From an uncultured Bacilli bacterium (GTDB lineage: Bacteria; Bacillota_I; Bacilli_A; RF39; UBA660): a stretch of 7,170 nucleotides of DNA. Made by a program: the position numbers and the translations under genes. Under the pieces are notes generated by a model. It did no database searches. It was given only the letters and a program-made list of their open reading frames with translations, and was not told the origin of the DNA. Of the stretch, positions 6,399 through 7,170 are shown one piece after another (within the stretch, counting starts at the first letter, position 1; every line of letters begins with the position of its first letter). The DNA lies in the NCBI GenBank assembly GCA_947632255.1, contig CANROL010000057.1, forward strand, positions 1-7,170. Direction: 5' to 3'.

Positions 6399-6941
6399 AT
6401 GTTATATACACATAAAGAATTATTAAATGAATATAAGTCAAATTATCAATTAAAAAAAGCAGTAAAAGAGCAGAAAATTTTTAAAATTGAAAAGGGTATT
6501 TATTCTGATAAGAAAAATGTTCACTACTTAGAAGTTATTGTTAAAAAATACCCTCAAGCGATTATTACAGGAGAGTCTGCATATTATTATCATAATTTAA
6601 CAGATGTAATACCAGATAAGATATGTTTAGCAACTAAAAGAAATGCAGTAAGAATAAAAGATAAGAGAATAAAACAGTTTTTTGCAAATGATAACTTATT
6701 TGAACTTGGAAAGGAAAATATAATATTTGAGGGTGTTTCTATAACTATTTATAATAAAGAAAAAATGTTAATAGAACTTATAAAAAATAAGAAAAGTATT
6801 CCATTTGATTATTATAAAGAAGTTATATTAAATTATAGAAATATTGTTGATGATTTACAAAACTGGAAAATAGAACAATATTTGGAAAATTATAGTCAAG
6901 AAGAACGAATACTAGATATTATTCAAAAGGAGGTTTTCTAA
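6399..6941 (+). CDS. abiEi: AbiEi-family antitoxin (type IV toxin-antitoxin / abortive infection)
   Basis: The product is 180 aa. Residues about 2-37 form the N-terminal winged helix-turn-helix typical of the family (YTHKELLNEY ... IFKIEKGIYSD), which binds DNA for autorepression. The rest, about 45-175, is the AbiEi C-terminal domain, with the recognisable ITGESAYYYHNLTD, IYNKEKMLIELIKNKK and YYKEVILNYR segments; this part counters the toxin without stable binding in studied type IV systems. The ATG at 6399 has GGTGA five bases upstream. The in-frame GTGs at 6387 and 6390 would place the ribosome binding site inside the gene and lie at or before the expected transcript start. The toxin gene follows with a one-base overlap. 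The family call rests on recognised sequence patterns and on the toxin next door. Confidence 0.82.
   Translation: MLYTHKELLNEYKSNYQLKKAVKEQKIFKIEKGIYSDKKNVHYLEVIVKKYPQAIITGESAYYYHNLTDVIPDKICLATKRNAVRIKDKRIKQFFANDNLFELGKENIIFEGVSITIYNKEKMLIELIKNKKSIPFDYYKEVILNYRNIVDDLQNWKIEQYLENYSQEERILDIIQKEVF
6927..6933 (+). promoter_or_regulatory. Strong ribosome binding site of the AbiEii toxin gene
   Basis: AAGGAGG, the best Shine-Dalgarno match in the window, lies within the end of the antitoxin gene, seven bases before the toxin ATG at 6941. It supports efficient coupled translation of the toxin from the shared message. Confidence 0.8.
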
Positions 6942-7170
6942 TGAATTTATATGAATTAGTCCAAAAATATGAAGAAATGGGTTATAAAAATGCTGATGCA
7001 GTAGCAAAAGTTGCACAAGATATAATTTTATTAAAAATCTCTAAAAGTAGATTTAATAAAAATGTAACTATAAAAGGTGGAGTTGTTATGCACAGTATTT
7101 CAAATGATTTACGCCGTGCAACTCGTGATTTAGATTTAGATTTTATAAAATATTCATTAGAAGATAAATC
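6941..7170 (+). CDS. abiEii: AbiEii-family nucleotidyltransferase toxin, 5' part (cut by window end)
   Basis: Reading from the ATG at 6941 gives 76 complete codons with no stop before the window edge; full-length AbiEii proteins are usually around 250-300 aa, so most of the gene is missing. The visible part has a helical N-terminus and then the nucleotidyltransferase signature: KGGVVMHSI (45-53) followed by R-A-T-R-D-L-D-L-D (59-67), matching the GG...RxTxDLDL pattern of AbiEii/DUF1814 toxins, where the aspartates bind metal and nucleotide. These toxins act in the cytoplasm and stop growth; some relatives add nucleotides to tRNA acceptor ends. The start overlaps the antitoxin stop by one base (TAATG). 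Whether the rest of the gene is intact cannot be seen. Confidence 0.85.
   Translation, partial: MNLYELVQKYEEMGYKNADAVAKVAQDIILLKISKSRFNKNVTIKGGVVMHSISNDLRRATRDLDLDFIKYSLEDK

Noticed and set aside
1..7170. Mollicute-style UGA-as-tryptophan code
   Set aside because: All long frames are open under the standard code with TGG for tryptophan, and none needs TGA to be read through.

Overview
The window comes from a very AT-rich bacterium that uses the standard genetic code (Trp is TGG throughout, and every visible stop is TAA or TAG). It has Gram-positive-style GGTGA/GGAGG ribosome binding sites, TATAAT promoters and Sec signal peptides without lipoboxes. This fits a low-GC Bacillota lineage, possibly one of the uncultured gut Bacilli/Mollicutes-like groups (RF39 type). 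That placement is an inference from composition and gene style, not a match.

Layout, all on the plus strand. (1) Positions 12-4917 hold a self-contained four-gene operon. It has an extended -10 promoter, two secreted and membrane-anchored cysteine-rich proteins (79-1167, 1168-2154), a 713-aa polytopic membrane protein of VirB6/TrbL style with a large cytoplasmic tail (2165-4306), and a soluble helical protein (4306-4875). A clear intrinsic terminator (4880-4917) closes it. The genes abut or overlap by one base. (2) Positions 4929-6150 hold a monocistronic housekeeping gene for a TrmA/RlmD-type rRNA uracil-5-methyltransferase, with its own promoter directly behind that terminator. (3) Positions 6151-6398 are intergenic. 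They contain a weak hairpin/T-run, a 60-bp island of relatively high GC with alternative pairings, and then a promoter whose -35 sits inside an inverted repeat. (4) From 6399 to the right edge lies an AbiEi/AbiEii type IV toxin-antitoxin (abortive infection) pair; the toxin gene is cut off by the window.

The most interesting content is the first operon. Three consecutive genes carry the same two-helix membrane hairpin with a lysine-rich cytoplasmic loop and a conserved Arg...Pro second helix. In the first two it is attached to large disulfide-capable extracellular domains. In the third it lies within a VirB6-like core. Together they look like the membrane and surface part of a type IV secretion or conjugation-like assembly, or another multi-subunit surface complex. 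No ATPase, relaxase, coupling protein or cell-wall hydrolase is present in the transcription unit. The methyltransferase between the two accessory-looking blocks suggests that the operon and the AbiE pair are independent loci.
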